A stretch of DNA of 64,000 nt from Isochrysis galbana (lineage: Eukaryota > Haptophyta > Isochrysidales > Isochrysidaceae): NCBI GenBank assembly GCA_018136815.1, contig CM030935.1, positions 2,516,192 to 2,580,191 on the forward strand, read 5' to 3'. Shown one piece after another: positions 53,499 through 64,000 of this stretch. Below the pieces are notes generated by a model. That model did not search any database, was not told where the DNA came from, and saw only the letters and a program-made list of their open reading frames with translations. Every line of letters starts with the position of its first letter. Positions within the stretch are counted from its first letter, which is position 1. Position numbers and translations under genes: made by a program.

Positions 53499-53980
53499 GA
53501 TGCCCGTGTGCTTGATCATGCACTCGCCCAGGTCCTTGTGAGATACAAGTGCGCCAACGCGGTTCTCGAACTCGATGGTGCTGAGGTCGACGCAGATGCC
53601 CATGTCGTTGTTGTCGCTGTCGGTGCTGTCCTCGTCATCGTACTCCTCGAAGAAAGCTGCGAGGCCCGAGGGAATGGTCTTGCCGGCCCTTCGCCGCACG
53701 GGCTCATTGTAGTCGTCGCTCTCCTCCTCCTCCTCCTCCTCGTTCTCCACCACCTCTGCTGTGCGTCGCTCATCATGATCAACGCGTTCAGGATCAGGAT
53801 CAGCGCCATCCTCCGCCTCCGCGCGGAACTCCGCTTGTCGCGTGCAGTGTCGTTTGCCTGTGAGGGATGAGGGAGGGGCGTTGAGATGCGCGATCTCAAG
53901 CTCACACACGGACGCAGGTAGAAGGGGCGGGCGGGCCTTCCTGGCTCACCTCGAACCGACATGCGCGCGCGGGCTGTTTT

Positions 53981-54600
<620 letters not shown>

Positions 54601-55569
54601 ACCCGCCACAGAGCCACTTGCGAAAAGCCCCCCCCCCCCCCCCCTTTTAAGGTAAAACAAGGCCATGTTTATGTATTATGTTTACGTCGAATTTTTTTTG
54701 GAAACGTCGGTGGGGAAAGTGCCTTGGAACGTGCCTATACTGTAGGTAGGGCGATTATACTATTATAATCATAGATGGGCTGCCACCGCGCCCCCAAACT
54801 TGCAGCCCACTTGCAGAATGGGCCCAAACTTGTGACGCATTCCAGCGGCCCCCCAAACTTTCAAAAAAATTTGTAAAAGTATTGACCTGGCCCTACTCCG
54901 TTGCCGATGAGGCACGGTCCCTAAGCACTAGGATCAAACTAGGACAACAAGAAAACTCTGATGGGCAGCCTCTGCCTCTCTCCCTCTCCGGAAGTACTGG
55001 TTTTGCTGGTTTTTGAAAGGGGGGAGCGGAGGGGGGGGGGGGGGGGCAGCGAGGGGATGGGGATGCGGCGACGGCTGGTGGGTGCCCCCCCCCCCCCCGC
55101 CCCCCCCCCAAAGTAACGTCGCCCAGCGTCTTCTCAATGGAACGGTTAGCTCTCCCTCCCGTCGGCGGGCGAAAAGAAAACACCTCTCGTCCTCGCGTGG
55201 CTGCTGGCGCCTCTCAACGGCTACCGTTTTCAGCGGGTTGTGGGCGGTGGGCAGAGGGTTACAGGCCGCGCCAAGAGGGTGTTGTCAGCGAGGGCGTGAG
55301 CAAGAGAGAAAGTGAGTGAGAGCGAAGAGGGGGAGGGGGAGGGGGGAGGAAGGGAGGGAGAGAGCGAAACAGAGAGGGAGAGAGGGAGGGAGAGCGCGAG
55401 CGAGCGAGAGAGAGAGAGAGAGAGAGCTAGGGGGCGCGGCCAGGGGGTGGGGGCTCCTGGGAGTTGAGGGGAGAGAGCTCGAGGGGCTCTCGCGAAAGAC
55501 AAATAAGAGAGGTCCGAATACAGTGAAGAGAACGCATGCGCGAGGGAGAGTCTCGTCAGCGCCTGCACG
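54601..55569. other. Intergenic, promoter side of the CH/HEAT gene
   Basis: Contains three short GGNCCCAAACTTG motifs at 54790-54860, G- and C-runs at 55025-55110 and a purine-rich GA stretch at 55300-55440. No gene is supported. Confidence 0.45.
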
Positions 55570-58500
55570 ATGTCGCTGGTGGTGGAGGGTGGTGTGGCGG
55601 GATGGCTGCGCCGGCTTGGTGTGGTGCGCGACGCGGAGCTCTCACCGTGTGGCGCCGACGCTTTCAGTCTCTCGCGTGATGCCTCGGCCGAGTTCGAGAA
55701 CGGGCTTCGCCTCGGACGGCTGCTGGGAGTTCTGCCAGGCGGCTCCTCATCCTCTCTCTCTTCTCTCCGGCCTCTCTCCACACCAGTCGCCAGGCTCTAC
55801 AACTGGAATATGCTTCTTCCCGAGCTGACGAGGCGGGGGGTGAGCATCGATCCTGACATGAAGGTGCTCATCGTCGCGGGAGACGTCGACATCGTGGTCG
55901 ACGTCCTGCGCCAGCTCCACGCAGCATGTAGTGCAGACGGCGTCGCCGGCCGGCGCGCTGATCACTTCATAGCCGACGAGCCGGTCGGCGCGCTTGAACG
56001 GCCCGCCGACGCGCGCTCTGTGCATGAGTACTTCGCCGTCTGCCTCCACCTGCAAATGGGGTGCAGCTGGGCTGAGGGGCTCGAGCTCGCGCGCTCGAGC
56101 GGGCTGCGCCAACTGTCGGCGCGTCTTGTGCACGGCGTGGAGGGCGAGTTCGAGCCAGTCGTGAGGTATCTAAAGCTTGCCTTCGCTCACTGCCGCCATC
56201 TCGCCACGCTCTGCGACGGCGAGAGCGGCGCGTGCGAGCTCGCGCTCGCCGCGATGCGCGACGGGCTGTGCTCGACGAGCGCCGACGTGACGCTTTGGAC
56301 GAGCCGTTTGCTGTGCCGCCTAGCGTCAGAGCTCACGTCACGTGGCGATCAGGCGGCGCTCTGGCCCTGGTTCTCCAGGCCGACCGGTGGCACGTCGGCC
56401 CTCCTCGAGGCATGGCGTGCGCACCCAGAGCTGCATGCGGCGGGCGCTCTGCTGCCCGTAGCGCTTCACTTCAGCGGGGACCAGCTGAGCCAGTTCATCT
56501 CGACAGTGTTGCCGCAGCACCTCACGCAGCCGGTGCCGTACTTCGCTTTCGCGCTCGAGCTGGTCCCGCTCCTCTCCTCCACCAAGGGTATGCATGGCTA
56601 CATGGCCAAATCGGGTGCTCTCGAATACCTGCTGCAGCGCGCGCTGCATGTGGCGCGCCAGCCAAACGCGAAGCCAGCCGCGCGTGGCCACGCGATCGAC
56701 TTGCTAGCGTCGCTGTGGGTGCACTTTGCCATTGGGCTCCAAGCCATCCCGCTCGAGCCACTTGCACCGCCGGCTGCAACCGACCCGGAGGACCCCGAGG
56801 GGAGCATTCCTAAGGACTCCTCCGCGATCGTGCTCGCTGAGATCAAACGCGGTTGCCGCGACCCAGACTTTGAGCTGCAGCTTACAGCTCACATGGCACT
56901 CTTCCGCTTGCTCGACCACTTTGCGGCAGCAACACATCCTGCAGCGCCTGTCCTCTTCAAGGTGCTCGCCTTCTCGATGATCGAGAACCACCACGAGGCT
57001 GTCATGCGCCAGTTCCTCGCGCGCAACATGCAGCACACCCTCGCACAGCAGCCGCAGATCCCCGTCGGTGTGCTTCTCAAGCCGCTCGTCAAGCAAGCCA
57101 CGCTGTACGGCTACAACAACTGTGACTTCGACTTCTTCCTCGTGCTCGCCAAGCACCCTCGACTTGGCCTACGCCACGCGCTGCTGCTCATGCAGTTCCT
57201 CGGTAAGGTCTGTCTGAACGATGCGTTGCATGGTCGGGTGGGTAGCATCCCCTTCCTCGTGCTCGTCGAGCGCTTCCACGATCAGGAAGTGCTCCACGAC
57301 TTTCTCGAAATCTTTTGCGAGCAGGCACTAAACAAGCTAGTCCCAGCGAGCCAGAACGCAAAGTCCGGCGCCGAGACTTCGTCCATTCGCGCGACGCTTA
57401 GCATCGAGCTCATCGCCAAGCTCCTCCACCTGCCGCACGCGTCGATCCTGAAGCGCGTCGCGCCGACAGTCGTGGGCGCCAACCATCTCTACCTGCAGCA
57501 GCGCGGCATCGACCATCCAGGGCTCGCCGCTCTCCTCCGCTTTGCTCAGAAGAACAGTGCAGCGCAAGCCATAAAGATGCCGGACCGACCACAGCCGGCG
57601 GCGGTCGAGAGCTTCGTCTCGCTGGAAGCGTCCCACGGCGAAGAGAATGTCGTCCCAGCTCCACGGCAAAAGAAGGCCGTCGAGAAACTGCCGGCGATCA
57701 ACCAGCCTCGCAGGGCGGCGGTGGCGAAGGCCGAGAGAGTGGAGAGGGCGGATGATGTCGACGACATCGACATCCCGCTGCCTCCCCCTAAGGCCAAGAA
57801 GGCCGGTGCGGGCGGCAGCTACGCGAAGGCTGCGCGGCAGACGACGGGCACGCGAGTCACGCGCAAGGTGGTCGACGCGGACGGGACTGGTCCGACGACT
57901 GCTGCTCGATCGAAGGCCCCGACAGAGGAGCAACGCCGTAGGGTGCGCGAGGATAGGTTGAAGGGGAGTCTGAGCAAGAGCAGCAGCACGGACACGAAGC
58001 CGAGGGCAGACAAGCCGTCAGCGGGCAGGGAGCGCGCGCCCTCTAGAACGAGAGGGGGGATCAAGCCCAAGCCAGGCGACACGGGTGGCAGGACGAGCAA
58101 GGCACGCGCGCCGCGCAGCCCCGCGGAAAAAGCGCGCGAGGCTCTTGAGCATGCTCTCAATGAAGCGGACGACCCCAATGCGATCGACATCCCTGCGGGG
58201 CTGGCCGTCAAGGTGGAGCGGAAGGAGAAGGTATTGCACTTGGTGCCGCCGCAGCTTGGGCTGGGAGAGGCCGTGAGCGCTGTGCTCGAGGTCTTGGATA
58301 TGATTGTCGACCAAGCCGTCGGCGTCCACATCCTTCATCCGGTGACCACGGAAGTGACAAGGTTGCGTGTCGTCCCAGAGGCGGCCGCGGGCGCTGTCGA
58401 GAAACAGAGGGCAGGCGTGAGGACGACGGAGAGGAGCGCACGTCCGGTCCGCGCTCCACGCCCCTCGGTGTCGCCACCGCGAGCCTCGACGAAGAGAGAA

Positions 58501-59466
58501 GCAAGAGCGAAACCCGACGAGCAGCCGAAGTCGGAGCTACCATCCAAGATGATTACCCGTCCTGGGCTGGTACCGTCCGAGGCACCCAAGAGGCCGTCGC
58601 CGCCCAAAAGGCCGGCGCCTTCAACGAGGCAATCGCCGTCGACAAAGCCGCCTCCCCTCATGAAGCCAACCCCGCCGCCCAAGACCGAGCCGCGACCTCG
58701 ATCTGACCCCCCTCCCAAGCCTGTGCGTGAGCGCAAGCCGGCGCCGCCCCCACCCGCGCTCAAGCTGAGGCCAAAGCCGCCCCCGCCGCCGCCGATGAGC
58801 GAGGTTCTGGAATCCTCTGGCGGTCCGGCGAAGGAGACGTTGCTGATGCGCGCGGAAATCCGCAAGAAGATTGAAGAGGAGGAGAGGCTGAAGAAGGAGA
58901 AGGAAAGGGATGCGAGACTTCTGAAACGGAGAAAGGAAACGCACGCCAAATTGCTCGAGTATCAGGAGAAGAAACTACAGAAGGAGGAGGAGAAGGAGCA
59001 AAAGGCAGCGGCGGAGCTGCTCGCCAAGAGAGAAGAGGAGCGCAAACAGCGCGAGCGCGATAGACGCCGACAGGAGAGAAACAAGCAAAAGCTCGCCGAG
59101 TACCGCAAGTCGGGCGTCGCCGCGGCGGATACCGCACATCTTGAGGCCTCTGAACCCAAGAAATTGGGGACATCAAAAGAATCAGATACTCAAGGCGTAG
59201 GATCGGCCAACGGGGCACTGGGCGTGGAGGTGGAAGAGAGTGCGGTAGAGGCCTCATCTGAGGAGAGGGATGAGGTGAAGTCAGTGGAGGCAGCGGAGGC
59301 CCCCAAGGCGGATGCACCAGTGACGTTGGCGGCTGATACGAAAGCCACCGAGCCCAAGCTAGCCGAGTCTGAGCCATCCGTCCCGGAGCCAGAGGTGCCG
59401 GCCGCTGCTGACAGCTCCGAGCCCGAGCCAGCCGCTGTCACTGAGGATATGGCCGCCGAGGCTTAG
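55570..59466 (+). CDS. CH-like/HEAT-repeat protein with C-terminal coiled coil
   Basis: Single exon, 1,298 aa. Residues about 5-120 fit the CH_2 (calponin-homology-like, SPEF1/CLAMP type) domain: GWLRRLGVV, then FENGLRLGRLLGVLPG, YNWNMLLPELTRRGV and IVAGDVDIVVDVLRQLHAA. Residues about 150-650 are helical with HEAT/armadillo character (LMQFLGKVCLNDALHG, HDFLEIFCEQALNKLVP). Then come a basic Lys/Arg/Ala-rich region, a short globular patch (GEAVSAVLEVLDMIVDQAVG), a Pro/Lys-rich stretch, a charged coiled coil (about 1085-1185) and an acidic Glu/Ala tail. CH_2 proteins usually bind microtubules, often in cilia and axonemes, so a ciliary or cytoskeletal role is reasonable. I cannot name the orthologue. 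Confidence 0.7.
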   Translation: MSLVVEGGVAGWLRRLGVVRDAELSPCGADAFSLSRDASAEFENGLRLGRLLGVLPGGSSSSLSSLRPLSTPVARLYNWNMLLPELTRRGVSIDPDMKVLIVAGDVDIVVDVLRQLHAACSADGVAGRRADHFIADEPVGALERPADARSVHEYFAVCLHLQMGCSWAEGLELARSSGLRQLSARLVHGVEGEFEPVVRYLKLAFAHCRHLATLCDGESGACELALAAMRDGLCSTSADVTLWTSRLLCRLASELTSRGDQAALWPWFSRPTGGTSALLEAWRAHPELHAAGALLPVALHFSGDQLSQFISTVLPQHLTQPVPYFAFALELVPLLSSTKGMHGYMAKSGALEYLLQRALHVARQPNAKPAARGHAIDLLASLWVHFAIGLQAIPLEPLAPPAATDPEDPEGSIPKDSSAIVLAEIKRGCRDPDFELQLTAHMALFRLLDHFAAATHPAAPVLFKVLAFSMIENHHEAVMRQFLARNMQHTLAQQPQIPVGVLLKPLVKQATLYGYNNCDFDFFLVLAKHPRLGLRHALLLMQFLGKVCLNDALHGRVGSIPFLVLVERFHDQEVLHDFLEIFCEQALNKLVPASQNAKSGAETSSIRATLSIELIAKLLHLPHASILKRVAPTVVGANHLYLQQRGIDHPGLAALLRFAQKNSAAQAIKMPDRPQPAAVESFVSLEASHGEENVVPAPRQKKAVEKLPAINQPRRAAVAKAERVERADDVDDIDIPLPPPKAKKAGAGGSYAKAARQTTGTRVTRKVVDADGTGPTTAARSKAPTEEQRRRVREDRLKGSLSKSSSTDTKPRADKPSAGRERAPSRTRGGIKPKPGDTGGRTSKARAPRSPAEKAREALEHALNEADDPNAIDIPAGLAVKVERKEKVLHLVPPQLGLGEAVSAVLEVLDMIVDQAVGVHILHPVTTEVTRLRVVPEAAAGAVEKQRAGVRTTERSARPVRAPRPSVSPPRASTKREARAKPDEQPKSELPSKMITRPGLVPSEAPKRPSPPKRPAPSTRQSPSTKPPPLMKPTPPPKTEPRPRSDPPPKPVRERKPAPPPPALKLRPKPPPPPPMSEVLESSGGPAKETLLMRAEIRKKIEEEERLKKEKERDARLLKRRKETHAKLLEYQEKKLQKEEEKEQKAAAELLAKREEERKQRERDRRRQERNKQKLAEYRKSGVAAADTAHLEASEPKKLGTSKESDTQGVGSANGALGVEVEESAVEASSEERDEVKSVEAAEAPKADAPVTLAADTKATEPKLAESEPSVPEPEVPAAADSSEPEPAAVTEDMAAEA

Positions 59467-60004
59467 TGCCATTGTTGGGATGTCGAACATGACGCCAACG
59501 ATGCTATGGGATGCCATTGCAAATTGCATGTGTCCTGCGATCTACCTTGTAGACGCGGATTGGATGTCAGCCGGCTGCGAACACTTGGCTCCGCTCGTGC
59601 ACCGTTGGCTCATGGCGACAGCACGATCCCACCTGTGCTTGAGTCACCCCTCCGCTAGCCATTGATCATCATAACATCAACATCTTTGACCGTTCCAATT
59701 CTGTTCGTAATCGTCTTGAGAAGCAATTGAGAAAGTTATCGGAGTCTCTTGCGTGTTCGTCGTGATCGTGATTCTTTCATCTTTCACTTCCACTACTTGC
59801 CAATCTTCACTTTCTTCCTTTGTTTGTTTTGCAAGTCGCTATCATTGCTGTTCAACGCCATTATTCATCCATTGCGGCCGGTGGCAGTAGCGGAAGGCCC
59901 CTCTGTAGCAGTAGCCAATGTTGCCCCCCCGCGAGAGCAACAACGCGGCTTCTGCTGCATCGATCGGTAATTTAGTGGCTAGTGCTGTGGGCCCTTATTT
60001 TAAT
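59467..60004. other. Intergenic, no gene seen
   Basis: No convincing frame. Short plus-strand frames have no recognisable domain. Confidence 0.4.
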
Positions 60005-60049
60005 TACTACCTCCATCTCAAAACTGAGACGTGAGGGAAGAGAAGACTA
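60005..60049 (+). repeat. 5' fragment of Stowaway-like MITE
   Basis: TA followed by CTACCTCCATCTCAAAACTG and AGACGTGAGGGAAGAGAAGA, matching 622-665. It breaks off where the family A repeat begins. Confidence 0.65.
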
Positions 60050-60450
60050 AAAAAAACATCTGAACATTCTGGCTACTACTGCTAGCTATGAAGGACCACG
60101 CACTCACGGTACCGACTCACGCCCCATCGCCTATACCCCATACCCCAGAACACTCACTCCCTTTACACTACCCCCTTCATTTCTTTGTCTTTGGTATCGG
60201 GGGGGGGGGGGGGGGGCGTGCACTACGCACTACGACGGGCCAAGCGCAAGGGGCGGGCTGGGGCAGACCTGTTGTTGGGTATTCATGTGGCAGACAAACA
60301 CAAACGCTTACTGCATATGACATGCCGTGCCCCCGGCGGGTCTCGGCTCCCGTCTTTTGAGTCGTTTACGTCTGGCGCCACGCTTTCGCGGTGCCTGTCT
60401 GTCGCACAGGGTGTCGTCCTGCAAACATATCGTAAACAAACAAGCGTGAG
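60050..60450 (+). repeat. Dispersed repeat family A, uninterrupted copy
   Basis: A-run, CATCTGAACATTCTGGCTAC, then CGCACTCACGGTACCGACTC, CGCCTATACCCC and AGAACACTCACTCCC. It aligns throughout with the interrupted copy at 24405-23190 (reverse) and serves as its empty-site reference. Confidence 0.65.
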
Positions 60451-60539
60451 TATTACCTTATTTCGGGCCGGAACGTGTCTTTTTTGTCGTTCTTTCTTCG
60501 TCATTCTCTTCGTTCTCCTGCGGGTGCGTGGTGCCTGCG

Positions 60540-60710
60540 CGCGCCATGACCCCTCTTTGGGGGGGCCCGAGGGCCCCCCCAGAGGACCAGCTGGGGCAGC
60601 TCAAGGGGCAGTGGCAGTGGAGGCTGGGGCAGTGCCCCCGGCCTCTCCTGCCTCTCCCTCGCCCGCCTCGCTGGCTCTGGGGCTGCCCCTCCTGCGCAAC
60701 ACCGACAACA
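60540..60710 (+). repeat. Dispersed repeat family C
   Basis: GGACCAGCTGGGGCAGCTCA, GGCAGTGGAGGCTGGGG, CTCCTGCCTCTCCCTCGCC. Related to 23.9-24.1 kb (plus) and 9.64-9.83 kb (reverse). The apparent Gly/Pro-rich frame is not conserved. Confidence 0.5.
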
Positions 60711-60977
60711 AGACCAAGGCTACGGGCCGAATGGCGAATGGGCCGGAGTGCCCAACTTTGACGGATCCGAGGTTACCACTGCCTCAGATGGGAACAGAGG
60801 GGACGGAAGGGAAGGTGTCGTTCCGTCAAATGTGGGACATGAGTCGAATTGAGCGATCGAATGTCCACAGTTGTACACATAGCGTTATTTTAAAATTAAA
60901 TGTAGACTAGCGTAACATTCCCTGCTTCCCGCGACGCGTGTCCCCCCGGAGGGCGCCGTGTCGGCGCTTTTCGATTG

Positions 60978-61370
60978 TGATTACTTGTAACTATGGGCAC
61001 GGCGCGATGTGCATCGGCCACCCCGCGGGGGCGCCGTGCGTGCGCATAGAAACTTGTTCCCCTAAGGCCCACATTAATTAACGTAAAGTAGCCGTATACG
61101 AGATGTTTCGTTTACGCAGCACATGTGATTACTTGCAATCATTGTGCACGCCGTGCGTATGCGCATTGACTTCCCCCCTCGCGAGGGCGCCGTGCGTGCG
61201 CATAGAAACTTTTTCCCCTAAGGCCCACATTAACGTAAATAAAGTAGCCATATACGAGATGTTTCGTTTGCGCAGCACGTGTGATTACTTGCAATCATTG
61301 TGCACGCCGTGCGTATGCACATCGGCTCCCCCCCCCCGCGGGGCGCCGTGCGTGCGCATAGCAACTTCCA
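60978..61370 (+). repeat. Tandem repeat, 156-bp unit, about 2.5 copies
   Basis: Successive units contain GTGATTACTTGCAATC, GTGCACGCCGTGCGTATG, GGCGCCGTGCGTGCGCATAG, TTCCCCTAAGGCCCACATTA and TATACGAGATGTTTCGTTT. The unit beginning at 61099 recurs 156 bp later at 61255. Partial units flank on both sides. No coding potential. Confidence 0.85.
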
Positions 61371-62151
61371 GGAAGGTGCACGCCGTGCGTTCACTCTTTC
61401 CGCGGGGGGACTCTGGACGCGGAATCTTTCGAAAACCCTTAAGTGATTTGATGAAGACCGAAGTAAAATAGCGCCACGGTATAATCCAACGGCCAACACC
61501 TGAGGGGGAATCAGGGTCACGCAAGGGGGCGGTTCCTTGCACCGGCGATACCTGAACGCGCGACTTCGCCTAAAACGCGAGGAGCACGCAAGGAGGTAAG
61601 CCAGGTGAGGGGCAGCGCGGGCGGGGAAGCCCCGGGTAGCCGCTGCAGCCGCGCCATCACATCCATCCACTCCCTGGGCCTCCATCCCCTACGGATCACC
61701 GAACTCCAATGCCCCATACATGGAGCGAGGGCCTGTAGAGGCGGGCAGGTGGGCAGCCAGCGCGCCCGCCACCCGCCGTCTCGCGCCAGAGTTAGAAAAC
61801 CTTAAGAACCACCTTAATTATTTTAGTGGTGATTCAGGCGGGCGCCTTACATTCCCGTGAGCGCCCGCCTCAATCTCCCAAAATAGACCGCCACGCGCGG
61901 GGGAAGGGAGGGGGGTTCCTCACCGACGCCATTGCCATTCGTGGGGCGCGGGAGGGGTTTCGTCAGAGGGCGGATACAGTTGCCGGGGCAGGTAGGGGGA
62001 GACCTTGCAGAATCCTTGGACACCTAGGTGAGGTGGGAAATAGTGGTTAAAATGAGTGAGTGACCGAGCTACCACACGGCGCTCCATGCACACTTTGGCA
62101 TGCACATCATGTTCACGGAAAGTTGCGCACCACCTGACCTGCTAATCGCTG
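61371..62151. other. Intergenic, nothing recognised
   Basis: GC-rich sequence with short frames of no recognisable family. It contains a GGCGGGCGC.../GCGCCCGCC inverted pair around 61838-61870 that could form a hairpin. Confidence 0.4.
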
Positions 62152-63987
62152 CTACAAGACAGTACGTTGCAATGACTGACTACGTCGACGTAAACACGCT
62201 GCGTGCCATTCACGAAGTATAACATCATTGATCGTGCTCGATTCCTCCCCTTCCCATGTCGGTTGCCACTCCACAAGGTATTCTACTCTTCCTTCATGGT
62301 GCCGTTCAGCAACGATGCGATGTCCAGACGGGTGCTGCCCTCGTGCACGGCCGTCGTAGGATCTCTCTGAGTCTAGGGAACACCGGTCGCCTTGCGTGTG
62401 CTGCCAGGGTATTCTGTACATGATCTGATCAGCACCGCGGAGCTGTGACGGATCATCGGTGTGCGTTTGCGACGGAGGGGGTGGGGGTGATTCGCAGCTT
62501 GAGACAAAGTGTGTAGAGGCACATGTCCCGACTCCAACTCGACTCCGTGTGCGAGAGTACACAAGGCGAGTGACAGCGGGAGGGGTGTCATCTTGTTCTC
62601 TCCCGGGTGAATTCAAGGCACTATCCAACGGCGATTTCCGATGGGATGGTTCCAGATGAAGTGAGAGGTCGTCCGAGAGTTGGCGTGGCGCTTCCCTGTG
62701 GAAATACAAATGTCGTCGTGAATGCAACACAGATACCGACGAGGATGGAGGACACTGCTCCGTTGAGGGAAGCAATATCTCCGGTGGCTCTAAAGCTTGG
62801 TGTCCACCTTGTTGCCGTGCCGCGGATGACAGCTTTCCGCAAGTAGATGATTGCAAAGACGAGGACTGGTGCGAAGGCGATCGCTGGGGAGAAGGCGATG
62901 GCTGAGGAGACGGCGATGGCTGCGGAGACGGCGATGGCTTGGGAGACGGCGATGGCTGCGGAGACGGCGGCGGCTGTGGAGAAGGCAGCGGTTGTGGACA
63001 GGGCGACGGCTGTGGAGACGGCGACGGCTGTGTATACGGCGGTGGCTGTGCAGGCGGCGGCGGCGGTGGAGGCGGGGAGCGTCTCGGAGATGGCTTCGGC
63101 TCCGGCTCCGGCTCTGCCTCCAGCTCCGGCTCCGTGTGCAGGGACGGGGAAGGAGACGGGAACGGGTGCGGAGACGGGAACGGGTGCGGAGACGGCGACG
63201 GGTGCGGAGACGGCGACGGATGCGGAGACGGCGATGGCTGCGGAGACGGCGACGGCTGCGGCGATGGCTGCGGAGACGGCGACGGCTGCGGAGACGGCGA
63301 CGGGTGCGGAGACGGCGACGGGTGCGGAGACGGCGACGGGTGCGGAGACGGCGACGGTTGCGGAGACGGCGACGGCCGCGGAGACGGCGACGGCCGCGGA
63401 GACGGCGACGGCTGCGGAGACGGCGACGGCTGCGGAGACGGCGACGGCCGCGGAGACGGCGACGGCCGCGGAGACGGCGACGGCCGCGGTGACGGCGACG
63501 GCCGTGGTGACGGCGACGGCCGCGGTGACGGCGACGGCCACGGTGACGGCGACGGCTGCGGAGGCGGCGACGGCTGCGATGAGGCGGATGGCTGCGATGA
63601 GGCGGATGGCTGCAAAGTAATTGACGGCCGTGGAGACAGGGGCGGGTGCGAAGACGGGGACGGGTGCGAAGACGGCGACGGGTGGGGACAGGGCGACAGG
63701 TGCGGAGACGGCGACGGGTGTGGAGAGGGCGACAGGTGCGGAGACACCGAAGGTTGTAGAGAGGGTGAGGCTTGGAGAAGAGGCGCTAAGGGTGTGGCCG
63801 GCAGCCTCGGAGAGGGCAAGCGTTGCGGCGTCGATGACAACTGTGGTGAAGGCAATAGTTGTGGAGATCGCGGTGGGTCATATGACGGGAACTGCTGTTC
63901 GATCAAAGACTGCAATGATGATGAGCAGGCTAGAGTTTGACGCAGCAGTGAAGTTCGCGGCTTCTGAGGCGACGGCATGTGCGACAA
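62152..63987 (-). CDS. Pro/Ser-repeat protein with C-terminal chromodomain
   Basis: 611 aa if the Met at 63987 is the start; the gene may begin beyond the window. Residues about 40-400 are dominated by PSPSP(Q/H/R) repeats encoded by an 18-bp minisatellite. Residues about 553-595 look like a chromodomain: [19 protein letters not shown], then [18 protein letters not shown], with the conserved EYLVxW core and a second aromatic three residues on. Chromodomains bind methylated histone tails or RNA. The repeat is open in other frames too (Gly-Asp-Cys and Ala-Glu-Thr on the plus strand), so the strand is chosen because the non-repetitive flanks and chromodomain read only here. A retroelement integrase tail is an alternative, but no integrase is present. 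Confidence 0.6.
   Translation of the reverse strand: MSHMPSPQKPRTSLLRQTLACSSSLQSLIEQQFPSYDPPRSPQLLPSPQLSSTPQRLPSPRLPATPLAPLLQASPSLQPSVSPHLSPSPHPSPSPHLSPCPHPSPSSHPSPSSHPPLSPRPSITLQPSASSQPSASSQPSPPPQPSPSPWPSPSPRPSPSPRPSPSPRPSPSPRPSPSPRPSPSPQPSPSPQPSPSPRPSPSPRPSPSPQPSPSPHPSPSPHPSPSPHPSPSPQPSPSPQPSPQPSPSPQPSPSPHPSPSPHPSPSPHPFPSPHPFPSPSPSLHTEPELEAEPEPEPKPSPRRSPPPPPPPPAQPPPYTQPSPSPQPSPCPQPLPSPQPPPSPQPSPSPKPSPSPQPSPSPQPSPSPQRSPSHQSSSLQSSTCGKLSSAARQQGGHQALEPPEILLPSTEQCPPSSSVSVLHSRRHLYFHREAPRQLSDDLSLHLEPSHRKSPLDSALNSPGREQDDTPPAVTRLVYSRTRSRVGVGTCASTHFVSSCESPPPPPSQTHTDDPSQLRGADQIMYRIPWQHTQGDRCSLDSERSYDGRARGQHPSGHRIVAERHHEGRVEYLVEWQPTWEGEESSTINDVILREWHAACLRRRSQSLQRTVL
62870..63760 (+). repeat. 18-bp coding minisatellite
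   Basis: About 40 or more imperfect copies of GGCGACGGCTGCGGAGAC, with variants at the TGC and GGC positions. It encodes the PSPSPQ repeats on the minus strand. Confidence 0.95.
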
Positions 63988-64000
63988 GGATGGCGATGAC

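Larger units (their letters stand above)
51573..53909 (-). pseudogene. Zinc-finger (BED/C2H2-like) protein gene split by a transposon
   Basis: The minus-strand frame starts at 53909, reaches the 9-bp sequence ACGGGCATC at 53507-53499 and meets a stop just inside the transposon. On the far side, after the second copy of the same 9 bp (52124-52116), the frame resumes at 52115 and runs to 51573. The two halves would be one frame of about 317 aa without the element. The N-terminal half has a strongly acidic stretch (ENEEEEEEESDDYNE) and a basic RRRAGK patch. The middle is Ser/Thr/Pro-rich. The C-terminus has FCRACKEE...GHIVSNKH (C-x2-C-x13-H-x5-H), like BED or CGGBP1-type fingers, which often come from hAT transposons. 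The present allele is probably inactive. A further 3' exon is possible after a GTGAGC site near 51590. Confidence 0.65.

Noticed and set aside
60185-60450. Gly-rich frame shared between 60.2 kb and 23.3-23.5 kb (reverse)
   Set aside because: The two copies differ by frame-changing differences and the frame is not conserved; it is a dispersed repeat.
62939-63940. Plus-strand Gly-Asp-Cys repeat protein
   Set aside because: The 18-bp unit opens plus-strand frames too; the non-repetitive flanks and a chromodomain-like end fit the minus strand.

Overview
This is eukaryotic nuclear DNA from a GC-rich unicellular organism, most likely a microalga or similar flagellated protist; I cannot place it more precisely. 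The evidence is multi-exon genes with GT-AG introns of about 90-235 bp, eukaryote-only proteins (eIF2-beta, WDR74/Nsa1, a PX-domain protein, a kinesin-like protein, a C2-PP2C phosphatase, a SOS1-type Na+/H+ exchanger), a bZIP factor, and dense non-autonomous transposons and microsatellites between genes. Two runs of exactly 100 N (20749-20848 and 32849-32948) are assembly gaps, so contigs are only tentatively joined there.

Layout. 0.6-1.2 kb: Stowaway-like MITE. 1.4-3.2 kb: PX plus FSH1-type hydrolase-fold gene. 4.9-6.6 kb: TIR element packed with GATAGCTATC palindromes and an AT-rich core. 7.0-9.1 kb: five-exon RluA-family pseudouridine synthase with a long extension. 9.4-11.6 kb: nested repeats. 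11.9-13.7 kb: WDR74/Nsa1. 14.9-15.4 kb: small UIM-like protein (minus). 18.1-19.4 kb: eIF2-beta (minus). 20-24.5 kb: gap and nested insertions. 25.8-32.8 kb: retroelement with gag-like, methyltransferase-like and retropepsin parts, running into a gap. 33-35 kb: C2-PP2C phosphatase (minus). 36.5-40.4 kb: kinesin-like coiled-coil protein. 41.0-42.1 kb: HemK2/N6AMT1. 43.5-44.2 kb: bZIP (minus). 46.0-50.0 kb: SOS1-like exchanger. 51.6-53.9 kb: a zinc-finger gene split by a Mutator-like element (minus). 55.6-59.5 kb: CH-like/HEAT/coiled-coil protein. 60-61.4 kb: repeats. 62.2-64 kb: Pro/Ser-repeat protein with a C-terminal chromodomain (minus).

The host genes look like unrelated housekeeping and signalling genes on both strands, not an operon-like system. 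Translation and ribosome biogenesis are well represented (eIF2-beta, WDR74/Nsa1, RluA family, HemK2). In my exon models 18 of 19 resolved introns are phase 0.

The most unusual content is in the mobile DNA: a retroelement polyprotein containing a phage-type cytosine-C5-methyltransferase-like domain; a Mutator-like element with a 9-bp duplication that interrupts an otherwise continuous host reading frame; and three insertions flanked by 17-18-bp direct repeats. One of these has an empty-site relative elsewhere in the window. Limits: no database search was possible, several starts and splice junctions are inferred by eye, and retroelement ends and reverse transcriptase are not visible.
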